From: Crotalaria pallida
Lineage: Eukaryota; Streptophyta; Magnoliopsida; Fabales; Fabaceae
Direction: 5' to 3'
Length of the DNA stretch: 64,000 nt
NCBI GenBank assembly: GCA_037953625.1
Contig: CM075650.1
Span: forward strand, 870,501-934,500
This document shows, piece by piece, positions 22,732 through 33,897 of the stretch. The notes under the pieces were generated by a model. That model saw only the letters and a list, made by a program, of their open reading frames with translations, was not told where the DNA came from and ran no database searches. Numbering within the stretch: the first letter of the stretch is position 1; every line of letters starts with the position of its first letter. The position numbers were made by a program, and so were the translations under genes.

Positions 22732-23235
22732 ATGGCGAGGAATCTCTTCTGCATAGAGATGCGGCCGCTCCGTAGTGGCCAGTGGCATTATGAGGACGAT
22801 CAGGTAGTGTTCGAGGGTGACGTTGAAGTGATCTTTCATCATCCGAATCCACTATCCCGCATGCGTCCCAAGAGGGTAAAGCTTCCTATGATTTATATTA
22901 TGCACATTCCACCTGCTTTGCAATATCGACCAGGTTAACCTCCTCCTTCGAATCATCATTTTAGATGATCACTTCCTGTGAGCCCTTCTCCTCCTCGTGA
23001 GAGGATTATTAGAGAGGATCCGACTCGTCCTGGTCCTTCCACCCGATCCAGAGTGTTGACTCCGGAATATATTCCGAGTGGGTCAACACAACAGTCGGAA
23101 GGCAAGGAGGAGGAAGAGGATCCCGAAGAGGAGGAGGAACCAGAGGAAGAAGATCCTCAGGAAGAAGAAAACCCCGAGGCTGAGGATAATCCGGTTGAGA
23201 ACTCAACCGGAAGCCAGTGGGTCACTGGTAACTGA
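22732..23235 (+). pseudogene. LTR-encoded small acidic-tailed ORF (interrupted)
   Basis: An ORF at 22732-22938 starts MARNLFCIEMRPL and stops. In the region just after, 22978-23235 encodes a Pro/Arg-rich part and then a Glu-rich run with repeated DPEEEE-like blocks. N-terminal spacing EM-x-PL-x2-GQWH and the acidic tail match the ORF at 29859-30200 in a different LTR family. The stop at 22936-22938 and loss of frame suggest decay. The function is unknown to me. Confidence 0.55.
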
Positions 23236-23611
23236 GTTGAGGATGAAAGGGTGGAGGTGTATAACATTAATTAGTAGGACTTTTACTCTCTTTACTATAG
23301 TTTATGGAGTTTGGAACCAAGGCTCTGGGTTATGTCTTTTGTCTGTAATATAGTGTATATATGTTAATCCGGAGTCTGTCTTTTGGTGTGATAAAAGCTA
23401 AACTCTTGCTGCTACTGATGTCATATATATTTGAAAACCTTTTCGATAATAATGTATATGATGTACATTAGTTTTCATCTCTATGTGGATGATGAATGAT
23501 GTGTTGATTTAGTGATGGCTTAAGTTTATTTTCCTAAAAGGAGAAAAATTAACCCGCATTTTTATAAAAGAATTAAAAAAAAAGGGAAATAAATTTGGGT
23601 CGTCGTATTTG

Positions 23612-23629
23612 TGGTATCAGAGCAATGGT
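23612..23629 (+). other. G1 primer-binding site, initiator tRNA-Met type
   Basis: tggtatcagagc plus flanking bases lies just after the 5' LTR. It matches the standard plant iMet primer-binding core. Confidence 0.88.
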
Positions 23630-23763
23630 TCAACTCCCGGCCTTGGAGCATGGCCTTACATGCTAACCAATGTTATCTTTCTGATTGTGTCATGAATTAT
23701 GTGTTACTTTATGAATGATTGCATTGATTGTTGAATCTGATTTTATGTTAGTATAGACTTATA

Positions 23764-24734
23764 ATGGTTGCCGCGAGGCATCACCAAAACATTGCTGATT
23801 CTCTGGAGCGTATCACTGCTGTGCTCGAGAATATGAATCAAGACCGCAATCATTGTGGCGCTGCTGAGTTCGAAGGACTTGTTGCTTTTCGGAAGTGTGA
23901 TCCTCCTAAGTTTGAAGGTGGATTCAAACCTGAGGAAGCACAACGATGGATTTAGGAGCTAGAGAAGATCTTTCAGACCATTCCATGTAATGAAGATCAG
24001 AAGGTGACTTATGCGGCGTACGTGCTGGTAGGAGAAGCTAAAAACTGGTGGAAGAACACCAGGCAGATGTTGGAGCACGAGAGAAGGCCCATTACATGGG
24101 ACGTCTTTGTGGAAAAGTTTCTGGAGAAGCATTTTCCAGAGGACGTGCGAAACCAAAAAGAGGTGGAATTTCTGGAATTGAAACAAGGGAATATGTCGGT
24201 GGGCGAGTATGCGGCTAAATTTGAAGAATTGATGAAGTACTCACCCTACTACCAGTATCATCCTGATGAATACTCGAAGTGTGTCAAATTTGAGAACGGG
24301 TTGAGATCTAATATCAAGTCGTTCATTAGCAGTCACTGCATCCGGCATTTTCCAACGTTAGTGAATCGATGTAGGATGTTCGAGGACGACATGAAGGCGA
24401 AGGCGGCTCAGGAGCGAAACCAAGGAAATCAACAGCAACATGGACCACAGCGTAATCACAGACGAAATTACCGAGCAAACCGAAACCGAGGTCCTTATGC
24501 ACACCAGGGCCAGCGGAAGGTTGTAGCTGAGGAACAATCTGCACCATTTGTTAATCCTTTCCAGTGCAGCAAACGCAAGAAGTTCCATCATGGATAGTGT
24601 TGGAGTGAGAAACCACCTACATGTTTTGAGTGTGGAAAGCAAGGCCACATCTCTCGCTATTGTCCTAAAGCAATTAAGAAGGCAAGTCAAGGCGGATCTG
24701 GAGGCAAGTCTATGAACCAAGCTAAGGTTTATAC
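23764..24734 (+). pseudogene. G1 gag (two in-frame amber stops)
   Basis: From the ATG at 23764 the frame encodes a gypsy capsid domain (WW pair and VEFLELKQG region at about 24045-24185), a basic linker and one CCHC zinc knuckle at 24622-24663 (C-X2-C-X4-H-X4-C). TAG codons at 23953-23955 and 24595-24597 interrupt the single frame. Copia element C1 cuts it at 24734, and coding resumes at 36304 with protease. In an intact element this protein would package genomic RNA. An exact second copy is at 62513-63483. Confidence 0.9.
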
Positions 24735-27700
24735 TATTAGTTTCATAGAGAAGGTTTTGATAATGACAAAAGGTTTTGAACAAGCTACAAAGGTATTGAT
24801 GAAGTTCAAGGTCAACAAGCAACAACAAACATCAAATGAAGAAGAGAGAACAAGCTCAAGAAGACTTAGTTTGAGTGTAATTGTAATTGTTTTATCTTTT
24901 GCCTCTCAAGCTTCTTAGGTCTTTTATTTTATGAGTTTGGTTAGAGTTATTTAGAGGGTAGTGTGTGAGACCCACAATTTTACCCAAATTATTTGTGACT
25001 TTCTAATTGAAATTAGGAAATTATGCTTGATTTTGATGTCTGGATTTAATATATATATGAATAAATATATATATCTATATATATATATGTACGTGACATA
25101 TATATATATATTATGTACCAATATTTTCCCTAGCCTATTTAAATAAAATATTTTAAGGTAAAGTATTTGATTTAAATGATTTTTGATTTTTGAAGGATTA
25201 GAGTATCCTATCTTTAGAAATTCATATCTTTTCAACCGTGCGTCGGAAAATTACAAATGATATGTCAAAACGATCGTATCGAAATCTAGATTATGAAAAT
25301 GCAAAGTTTTGACTTTTATTATATAGTTTTCGAATTTTTATCACTGCTGCAGTAGAAACGAATTTTTGAGTTTTAAGAACCAATGTATGGTTTTAATGCA
25401 TTTAATAACCTGTTGACTAAAGTTTATTTTAGTTTAAAAATAAAAATACATTTCTGAAGTTGTATAATGTATTATCATTTAAATCAACTGTATTTTCGTA
25501 TTTTATTATTTAAAAATATTTGAAAAGCTTAAGAAAGTGTATTTTTGAAGGAAATGATCTTAGGACTTCAAAAATTCATAACTTTCAAACCATAAGTCCA
25601 AAAATTACAAACTTTATATGAAAACGATCGTATTGAAATGTAGAATCTTAATATTTAAAAATAAAATTTTTATTTTACTGTTTGCGAAAATTTTTGTACA
25701 GTAGGTAGAAAATCAAATTTTAATAGTTAATATGATGGGATAATTATGTAGGCACCTCCACAATGAACCAATAAGAAATTTTCTCTCCTATTTTAATATA
25801 TACACTGACCAAAAATTAGAGGAAAGAGGGGAAGAATAGTTCTGAAGTTTGGGAGAATAATCCTTGAATTAAAAAGCCTTAGGAATCAACAAAGTTACAT
25901 TAAATGATAGTTCATGTTCCAAGTAGTGTTTGAAAATTTTTGAATGAAACTTGGTGAAGGGGGCCGAAATTTAGGTCAGAAAAATGAAGGGAAATGCATC
26001 TCCAAACACCTATAAATAGATAGCCTTAGTTCCACATCTTTCACACACAAACACTTGATAGTTTTACAAGAGAAAAAAAAAATAAAACTCTAAGAGAGAA
26101 AGAGGGAGAGAGAGACGTGGAAGCTATAGGAAGGAGGGAGAGTTGCTTGGTTGATTGAAGTTTTCTAAAAGGCTTAAGGAGTAGAGGTAACCCAAAATCA
26201 CTTATTTATTTAAGCTATTTTTAAGTTGTTTTGTTTATATTTTTGTTTAAACCTTCTCAATTTCTTCTATAATCAAGTTCTAAATTTTTATTTTCATTTT
26301 CAAGTTATTTTTGAATAAGTGATATTGTTCTTGAGTCATATGAATTAAGAATGAGAAAAGGGACACAAAAAGAGTGTTTAAAGGGATTTATCTCCCCTTT
26401 TCTTTAATTCTTAAGATGGCTAAATGTTTTGATATGTTTGATTAAATTATTTTCTGGGTTTATTTTGTTTCTTAACCCATGTGAATTATAGAAAATTTTG
26501 TAAGATTTGATTAGTTTGTATTCCTTGTATTTTAATTGTTTTATGTCTTTGTATTAAGGAATAAGAATCAATAAGTAAATAATAATGGAAAAATTTTAAT
26601 TGTTGGTATATGTATATATATATGAACCGTAGCACTTATATAAAAAAAAATTTTGAAGATTTGTTTGTGTAATTTAGTGTGTGTATTGTATTATTGTTTA
26701 ATAAAATAAAAGGGAATGGAAATAAATAAAAGAATTAAAAAGGATTTTTATTTTATTTTTTTCTTTACTGTTCTGGACATGTAATATATAATATATATGT
26801 ATATATATGTGATTAGATTATATTATATGTTGTGTTTCATATGTATTTGAGTTATAGTTAAGAATGAAAACAAATAAGTACTTTTTCTTTAAAGAAGAAA
26901 TGAAATGAAAATGATTTAAAGGAACTAAAAATGAGTTTTTAGAAATAAAATGAATTCTGGAAATTTTTGATGTTATTGAAGTTTTTGGAATTATATGTTA
27001 TGAAATTTTTATGTAATTGTTATTGTCTGATGGTATTTGATTTTCTGTTGTTTGGGTTTAAGTTTAATAAGAACAATGGGTAAATGAATAAAAAAATAAA
27101 TTTTCTGGAAAAATTTAATGGACCGTGAGGTCTATGATGCTATTTTAAAATAATTTTTGTAATTTGCTTATTGTTTGATGTATAGTTAAAGTATAGTAGA
27201 TTATTTAAAAGGAAATAAGAACAAATGGTAGTTGTTATAAACCTATAAGAACATGTACTTTTGGATTAATTATATGAGTATGTGGTTGATGTATTTGTAT
27301 ATGTTAGTTACCGGAAAAAGTGAAATTTTTCTAAAAAGAAATCTATTTTGTACTTTGTTAATGATTAAATCCTTTATATTGTTTTCTTTTAATAATGTGA
27401 TTACAGTATATAGATGCTTTGGAAATTGAAAATATTTTTCTAAATTGTTTATATGTTGGTCGAATTTTAGGAGAAAAAGAAATTAAATTATTGAACTTTT
27501 TTTTAATTGATTTGATGATTGCTTTAGTTTGTTTATGAAATGAATTACATGTTTATATGGAAAAGATTAACTTGAAAAGTTTCATTTTTATTCTGGAAAT
27601 TTATTTTTAAATCTGAAAAATTTATTTAAGACCCCAAGTGATTATTTTTGAGAGTGTTAGTGATGCTTGGTTTGTATGTGCAAACGTAATGTAGAAACAA

Positions 27701-28679
27701 ATAGAAATAAGTGCTTTTGATTAATTACTTTGGTTTTATAAAAAAAAATAAATAAATAAATTTGGTTGCTGTTCAGAATTTAGAAGTAATGAAAAAGTTA
27801 TATTTTATTTGAAATAATTGTATTTATAAGTCTTTTGCATAGTAGGAATTGTATCTAAATTGTTCTGGATTGTTTATTTGAACTTCTTGAATTGATGCAA
27901 CTTTTTCTGTGGCTGTACAGCATATGCAACTATTTTATTTTGTTTAGTTTTAGTTATTTTATTATAGCAGAAGTAATAATAAGAATTTAGGAAAAATCGG
28001 CATGTGTTTTCGATGTTCTGTTTAAGAGAAATTGAATTTTTAAGTTTGTATATGTGTGCTGTCCAAAACTAGAAAAGTGTATGAAATTCAAGTTATGAGT
28101 TGTTCTTAAATGATTAAGTATAGGTTGATTTTGAAGTATGAATGTTTAAGGCAAAAAGTGGATTTTTAAAAGTAATTGTAAGTAAGATTTTATATGTGCT
28201 TGGATAAAGTGTTGTTTATGTTTATATTAAGAATGTGAAGAATATTTGAAAGATGTGATTAAAAAAATTGGTTTGATCTGTAAGGTTTTGTTTTAAAAGA
28301 TTTTGGAATTGAATTATTTTTATATGTACATGTTTCCAAAGTTTCAAAAGTTTTTAAGGAATTAATGTTTTAAAAAGGTTATATTGGTTAATTACTTTTG
28401 CAGTCAAGTATGATTATTTATAAGTGTTATTTTGTAAAAATGATTGGTATAAAAGGTTTGCAATTGGGAACCAGTGACGAGATCGAGAATCAAGCTCACG
28501 TTAGTTCTGCACACCAAGGTGAGAGAGTAGCACCTTTTAGACACAATGGCACCATGGTAATCGTTAGAACGATTTCGGCCATCTCAAAAGTCGAAATCCG
28601 GGTTACACGTCAATATACGAGACGACAATTGAGTGTAGGATGTGTTTAGTCGTTCTTCGTTGAGACAGTGACTCTATTT

Positions 28680-29560
28680 TACTATTTGATATATTGTGGT
28701 TATAGTATATTATGTTGCATGAGTATATAAGGAATGTGGTTAAATGATTTGGAGGATGTTGATGTTTATGTTGTAAATATATGATTTAGAAATGTTGGAA
28801 TTGATGAGAAATGATAGTTATGGGGATGTGAAAGAACCCTTGAGCATGTTGTAATGCGAAATGATTAAGTTTTGATGATATGCGAGAATGATATTTATGT
28901 ACAGTGATGGTGCAACGTGGCACAATGACATTGAAATTATTTCCCCTTTGAGTGACTAATCACGTGAATAAGTATGCCGTGATTACGTCTTGTGGATTCC
29001 ACTGTACGATGATGATGATGAACTTTGTTGTAATCCCTTAGAGGTCGAGGCCCGTTAGAAGCGCGGCTTAGAATGGGTCGACCAAACTTAGGAATAATAA
29101 AAGATTCTAAAAGACTTTAAAAGACTTAAAAGACTTTAGGACCCAATCCTTTCTATCTACGTTGAGAGTGAAGTAGTGGAGAGGAAAGATACCGGATACT
29201 TGGAGGTCGTGCATTCCGCCAAGTGGTGATTGCGATAGGGGAGGGCAATGATGGTGATTCGTCAAGAAGCCTAAGAGCGCTACCCTAGGTGGAACGATGC
29301 TACAGTGATCAAGGGCACCTGCTGGTCGTTGGTCGTAGCGAGGACTACAACGCGAACTAGGGATAGAGCTGTCGCCCCCTTGAGCAAATCATGGATGGTG
29401 TAGAGGGAATCCGAATGGGACTAGAAGCCATCGATTATTTTTGATGAACTTATGAATTGATATTTGATTTTTGTTTGCTGGCCAACTTGCGTGGTTTCAG
29501 CTGGTACGTACCCTTTGGCTTCGATGTCAGCATGGTTAGGACTCCTGTGCATCCCATCTG
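28680..29560 (+). other. Conserved noncoding block of LTR family A
   Basis: The block is less AT-rich than its surroundings and has no ORF. Its minus-strand counterpart at about 46370-47030 is well conserved, for example ctggccaacttgcgtggttt and the repeated 'aaaagactt' series. Conservation between otherwise diverged LTRs suggests that it matters to the element, perhaps as promoter or leader. Confidence 0.5.
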
Positions 29561-29858
29561 CTTTCCGAACTAGGACAAGGTTGGATATTGAAGGAGGAGA
29601 TGTAGCGTGTGTGCCAACTTATTTTTAAACAATAGTTTCCCAATGTTACAATGATGATAGACTCATAGATGGAATTCTTGAGTAATAATGATAAAGATAG
29701 AAGACTCAATGATAATAAAGTGATAAGGATATTATGTTGTATTAGTTCTAATGTGACTCCTGGAATAAGCCCATGCCGTCGACGCTTTGCCCGTCTGGTA
29801 GCTAACTCTCTATATTTTTCTGCCTGTTTCTTGTCTCTGTTCATGATAAATATATTAG

Positions 29859-30200
29859 ATGGCGGACAGAATGGTCCAAGTGGAAATGTCTCCTTTGGTG
29901 GGGGGACAATGGCATAGAACCGCACATGGATGGATTTGGGAAGGGCCAACAAGACTTATCATTACTGATCGAGATCATACACTGCGAGGAGTAGCCACTG
30001 ATCGTGAAGAAGTGCGATATCGTCTTAGGGATCTTATGCCAGATGGACCTCGGGATTTCCATAATGCCCCGCCTGCTGGTCAGCACTTAAATGAGGAAGA
30101 GGACCCAGATAAGGAAGAGGACCCAGAGGAGGAAGAGGATCCAGAGGAGGAAGAAGACCCAAAAGAAGACCCGGACGAGGATATGCATGATGATGATTAG
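29859..30200 (+). CDS. LTR-encoded small acidic protein, 113 aa
   Basis: An intact ORF starting at ATG 29859 lies entirely within a solo LTR. The N-terminal half (MADRMVQVEMSPLVGGQWH, a WEG box) is globular-looking. The C-terminal 35 residues are almost all Asp, Glu and Pro, with DPEEEE-type repeats. No signal peptide or membrane segment is visible. The same N-terminal spacing and acidic tail recur in the LTR of G1 at 22732-23235, which argues against chance. In a full element it would lie just upstream of the PBS and gag. The function is unknown to me. Expression from a solo LTR is possible but unproven. Confidence 0.5.
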   Translation: MADRMVQVEMSPLVGGQWHRTAHGWIWEGPTRLIITDRDHTLRGVATDREEVRYRLRDLMPDGPRDFHNAPPAGQHLNEEEDPDKEEDPEEEEDPEEEEDPKEDPDEDMHDDD

Positions 30201-30814
30201 TTTATTCCCTAGTGATATTGATCTTTGTTTGTTTGGTAGTCTTGGATAACGGACCCTTTGTTTATCACTATGTTACCCCAGTGGATGTTTTATATTTTGT
30301 TATTTGGTAATTTTGGATAATGGCTGTTGAGCCTAAAACAATTTCTATAACGTTTATTCTGGAATTAATCTAAGGAAAATTTTATTCCGCATTTTGAAAT
30401 ATTGAGTTTTGGAATGGAATGGATAAGTGGCACTTCACTTTGGTAAATAGAATAAAGTTTGAAAGACTGAGGGAAAACCTTTTTATGAACCAAGTCATTA
30501 ATAGGAGTTAGAAGCTAAGTCAAGTTAAGTAAACCTTTTTGAAAACTAAGTTGAAAAATATTTTGGAAACTGAGTTGATATGTAAACTCACTTTTTAATA
30601 TCATGTAAATGTTTTATAAAAAAAAAAATGGCGCAAATTTTTAGTGAAAATTCTATTTCCAAATTGGGGTGTTACATAGTGAATCTCTATCATAGTCATG
30701 ATTAAATCATAATTTGAGTTTTCACTTAACCTAAAATCAATAGGTGGCTTAAAGGTTTGAAAGGAAAGGTTTAGTTTTGAGAAAACAAGTTTTTTAACAA
30801 GTTTCAACAGGGGT

Positions 30815-30875
30815 TAATCGATTAAGTTTCAGAGTAGTCGATTACTAATCGATTAAGCCAGGATCTAATCGATTA
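30815..30875. repeat. Four TAATCGATTA palindromes upstream of the C1 TATA box
   Basis: Starts are at 30815, 30835 (one mismatch), 30846 and 30866, with steps of 20, 11 and 20 bp. The cluster ends 81 bp before the TATA box at 30956. Confidence 0.9.
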
Positions 30876-30955
30876 AACACTGCTGAACTGGTTTTTTAAA
30901 ATACGTTTTTCACTTCTCAAAATCAGTTTTTAGTGCATATAACTTTTGGGTATTC

Positions 30956-30963
30956 TATATAAA
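30956..30963 (+). promoter_or_regulatory. TATA box of C1 5' LTR
   Basis: tatataaa lies in the LTR with the palindrome cluster upstream. The identical site in the 3' LTR is at 35226-35233. Transcription start is inferred about 30 bp downstream. Confidence 0.6.
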
Positions 30964-31814
30964 CCTATTTCTAACCTTTGTGATTAAGATACATCATTTT
31001 GATATTCATTTTACAAAGAATCAAGCCACACTATTCTCTCTCACTTTCTCAAGATCAAAGTTCTTATTTTCATATTCTTTGATCAAGAACCTTTGAATCT
31101 CTTATGTTGAATTGTCATAACTATTGATTGAGATTCATAGGATTGTTATTGTTTTCAATTGGGTTGTAATCTTTGCAAGAGGCAAGCCATCTACAACAAC
31201 AAAGAAGACTTGGTGTGTCGACTATCATCAAGCAAAGTTCAAGAAATTGAAGAAAACCTTGGTTGTGAATCAAGCAAAGAGAAGCCTTGGCGTGTGGATT
31301 ATCATCAAGCAATTGAAGACTTGTTGTGTCGATTATCAACAAGAGGTAGAGGTTAGATTAGAGAGAAGATCAATAGGATTACAAGGCAAGGGTGTTGAGT
31401 ATCCTTTGTAGGCTAGCAAGAAGGGAGTCTTGTGAGGCATTTACTTGTAATTTGAGAACTCTAATTCCTCATAGTGAAGAATCTCTCTTGGTTGAAGAGG
31501 GGACTGGATGTAGCTTTCAAGCGGATGAAAGTGAACCAGGATAAATCACTGTGTCGTATCTCTAAACTCTTAACTCTTTACAATTCTTGTCATTCATTGT
31601 GTTCTTGGTTGAAAACCTAGAAAAGATTGATTTTTCATAAGTGATTGAATTGAATCTTATTTGTGCAAATTAACTTGGGGAAAATCATTTTCATAACCTA
31701 GGTAATCAATAAGAATATAGGTGTTAATCCTTTCCGCTGAATCTCTGATCTTACGTGTTGATTGATTGATTTTCGTATTCAATTGAAAAGTGATTTTTCA
31801 GTTTTTATCTGTCA

Positions 31815-31876
31815 TAATCGATTATTAATCGATTAAAATCTCAGGTTAATCGATTAGAATTCAGATTAATCGATTA
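31815..31876. repeat. Four TAATCGATTA palindromes near the C1 LTR 3' end
   Basis: Starts are at 31815, 31826, 31847 and 31867, with steps of 11, 21 and 20 bp. This cluster is about 860 bp downstream of the TATA box, so it should be present in the 5' leader of the genomic RNA. Confidence 0.9.
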
Positions 31877-32035
31877 AATGCTGTAGAATTTGCAAAAATC
31901 ATTTGTTTTGATTGTTTCGATTTGTTTCGTTCGAAAATCTTTCAAGGTTTCTTAAACACCTATTAAACCCCCCCTTCTAGGTGTTCTCCTAGGGTTCCTT
32001 AGTTGTTTCAACCACCAATTGCGGTTTTCATCAAT

Positions 32036-32051
32036 TGGTATCAGAGCTCGG
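32036..32051 (+). other. C1 primer-binding site, iMet type
   Basis: tggtatcagagctcgg starts two bases after the LTR end at 32033. Confidence 0.9.
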
Positions 32052-32103
32052 TCGAAAGACACGAGCATAAGAGCTTTTTCGTAAAGATCCTTAAGTAACC
32101 GCA

Positions 32104-33897
32104 ATGGGTTCCATGAATCCCTTTGGTGGTGAAGGTGCTTCGATAAGTCGTCCTCCACTCTTTAACGGTGAGGGATACGCTTATTGGAAAGTAAGAATGA
32201 AAATCTTTATCCAAGCTATAGATAGTGAAATTTGGAAAGCAATAGTAAAAGGTCCTCATATCCCCTCTAGTTTAGTTGAAGGTGCACAACAATTGACCCC
32301 CGAGGATAAGTGGACGGATGATGATAGAAAGAAAGTTCAATATGATTTTAAAGCAAAGAATATCATTACCTCCGCTTTGTCCTATGACGAGTTCTTTAGA
32401 GTTTCACAATGTGTTAGTGCTAAAGAAATGTGGGACACTTTACAAGTGACTCATGAAGGAACTAGTGAGGTTAGGAGAGCTAGATTGAATGTTTTGATGC
32501 ATGAATATGAATTGTTTCAAATGCTTCCAAATGAATCTATTAATGATATGCAAAAACGTTTTACTCATATTATTAACCATTTACTTGCTCTTGGTAAGAC
32601 TTTCTTACAAGGTGAACTTACTAACAAAGTGTTGAGATGTTTGGATAGAAATTGGCAACCAAAAGTAACGGCTATTGTTGAATCTAAGAATTTGGATGCT
32701 ATGGATCTAGCAACACTTTTTGGAAAGCTTCAAGAACATGAAATGGAACTTGGACGTTTGCATATGCATGAAGAATCGGATAAGAACAAATCAAGAAAAG
32801 GACTTGCTCTTAAAGTTAATAGATCATATCAAAAGAATGAAAGTTCCGATGATGATGATAGTGAAGATTCCGATTCGGATATTGATGAAAAAGAAATGAA
32901 ACTTTTACTAAGGAAGTTTGTCAAATTTCTAAGGAGAAAAGGAAGGTTGAACAAAGACAAAGGTAAAGAGAAGGATTCTCCACACTACAAGACCAAGACT
33001 TCTAAAGAAGGTGTAGTTTGCCATGAATGTGGAAAACCCGGTCATCTCAAGTATGCATGCTCTAAGTATCTCAAGAAGAAGGAGAAAGAAAAGAAGAATT
33101 CTAAATCTAAGAGAGTATACATAGTTTGGGATAGTGATGTAGAAGATGGCAAGAAAAGCACATCGAGTAGTTCATCGGATAATGAAGAAGCCGCTTGTCT
33201 CAACTTGATAACTCTAGTAGATGATGAAGAACAAAGTTCAAATGATGAATCAAGTGAACAAAGCGAGGATAGCAATGTAAGTCATACTAAATCCGAAATT
33301 TCTTCTAAATATGAATTGTTATATAATGCTTATGAAGAAATGCATGAACAACTTCAAAAATTAGTTTTGAAAAACATTGAAAGAAAGAAGCTCATTTTGA
33401 AACATCAAAAAGAGATTTTAGAACTTCAAAAACAAGTTGATGAGCTTAATCTTGAAAATGAAACTCTTGATCTTATCTATGCTAGTTCTTCTTGTGATTG
33501 TGCTAGTAGAGTGAATATTGTGGTTGATTGTGAGAATTGCAAGTTGCTTAAAGATGAAAATGCTATTTTGAAAAATAAGCTTGCAAGTTTCACAAATGGT
33601 GATATTAGATTGCGCACATTGTTAAATTTTCAAAGAGAAAATTCAAACAAGTTTGGTTTGGGTTATACTAATGCTAAGAGTAATTCTCATAGAAATGTTG
33701 TTGATTTTTCTAAAGTTGATTTTTCAAATGCACCAACATGTTTCTATTGTGGTACTCATGGACATACTTCAAATGTGTGTTATATTAAAGTGCATGGTAT
33801 ACCTAAAGGAAATTTTGTTTGGGTTAAGAAGGGTGAGAATCCCTTAACTAACAAAAATGGATCCAAAACCATTTGGATACCAAAAAGCAAAGCATGA
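32104..33897 (+). CDS. C1 copia Gag, 597 aa, intact
   Basis: The ATG at 32104 follows the PBS by about 50 bases and opens a 597-codon frame. Residues 1 to about 220 are the copia capsid domain (the YAYWKVRMKIFIQ and LTNKVLRCL boxes). An acidic linker follows, then CCHC knuckle 1 at residues 306-319, a Ser/Asp/Glu-rich stretch, a long predicted coiled coil (about 400-475) and a second CCHC knuckle at residues 546-559. Length and domain order match SIRE/Maximus gag. It would assemble particles and package RNA in the cytoplasm. The frame ends at a TGA with no pol after it. An intact gag in a pol-less element suggests that selection or recency has preserved packaging function. Confidence 0.92.
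   Translation: MGSMNPFGGEGASISRPPLFNGEGYAYWKVRMKIFIQAIDSEIWKAIVKGPHIPSSLVEGAQQLTPEDKWTDDDRKKVQYDFKAKNIITSALSYDEFFRVSQCVSAKEMWDTLQVTHEGTSEVRRARLNVLMHEYELFQMLPNESINDMQKRFTHIINHLLALGKTFLQGELTNKVLRCLDRNWQPKVTAIVESKNLDAMDLATLFGKLQEHEMELGRLHMHEESDKNKSRKGLALKVNRSYQKNESSDDDDSEDSDSDIDEKEMKLLLRKFVKFLRRKGRLNKDKGKEKDSPHYKTKTSKEGVVCHECGKPGHLKYACSKYLKKKEKEKKNSKSKRVYIVWDSDVEDGKKSTSSSSSDNEEAACLNLITLVDDEEQSSNDESSEQSEDSNVSHTKSEISSKYELLYNAYEEMHEQLQKLVLKNIERKKLILKHQKEILELQKQVDELNLENETLDLIYASSSCDCASRVNIVVDCENCKLLKDENAILKNKLASFTNGDIRLRTLLNFQRENSNKFGLGYTNAKSNSHRNVVDFSKVDFSNAPTCFYCGTHGHTSNVCYIKVHGIPKGNFVWVKKGENPLTNKNGSKTIWIPKSKA

Larger units (their letters stand above)
20553..23607 (+). repeat. G1 5' LTR (about 3.06 kb)
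   Basis: It starts tgtaacaccc and ends near gggtcgtcgta, four bases before the PBS at 23612; the terminal CA appears mutated. It contains paired TAATCGATTA palindromes, a ttaaaag TATA-like site near 21023, three cggagg-rich boxes (about 22415-22500) and a small acidic ORF near its 3' end. Confidence 0.8.
24964..30676 (+). mobile_element. 5.7-kb solo LTR, family A, TSD tagtg
   Basis: It begins tgtgagaccc and ends ggggtgttaca, flanked by tagtg at 24959-24963 and 30677-30681. The intact C1 3' LTR at about 34950 shows the unoccupied site. No PBS, PPT or pol lies inside, so it is a solo LTR left by LTR-LTR recombination. A related 7.4-kb copy lies on the minus strand from 36477. It contains a (ta)n tract (about 25049-25112), a diverged internal duplication (25216-25290 against 25574-25650) and a small ORF near its 3' end. 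Confidence 0.88.
24735..32033 (+). repeat. C1 5' LTR, split by a solo LTR
   Basis: LTR segments 24735-24963 and 30682-32033 together give 1581 bp, the same as the 3' copy. It opens tattag where the 3' LTR opens tgttag, so the terminal TG has become TA. It ends ttttcatca. A TATA box (tatataaa) is at 30956-30963. Confidence 0.9.

Noticed and set aside
24358..24828. 156-codon minus-strand ORF, repeated at 63107-63577
   Set aside because: It is the antisense shadow of G1 gag and has no domain; it repeats only because of the segmental duplication.
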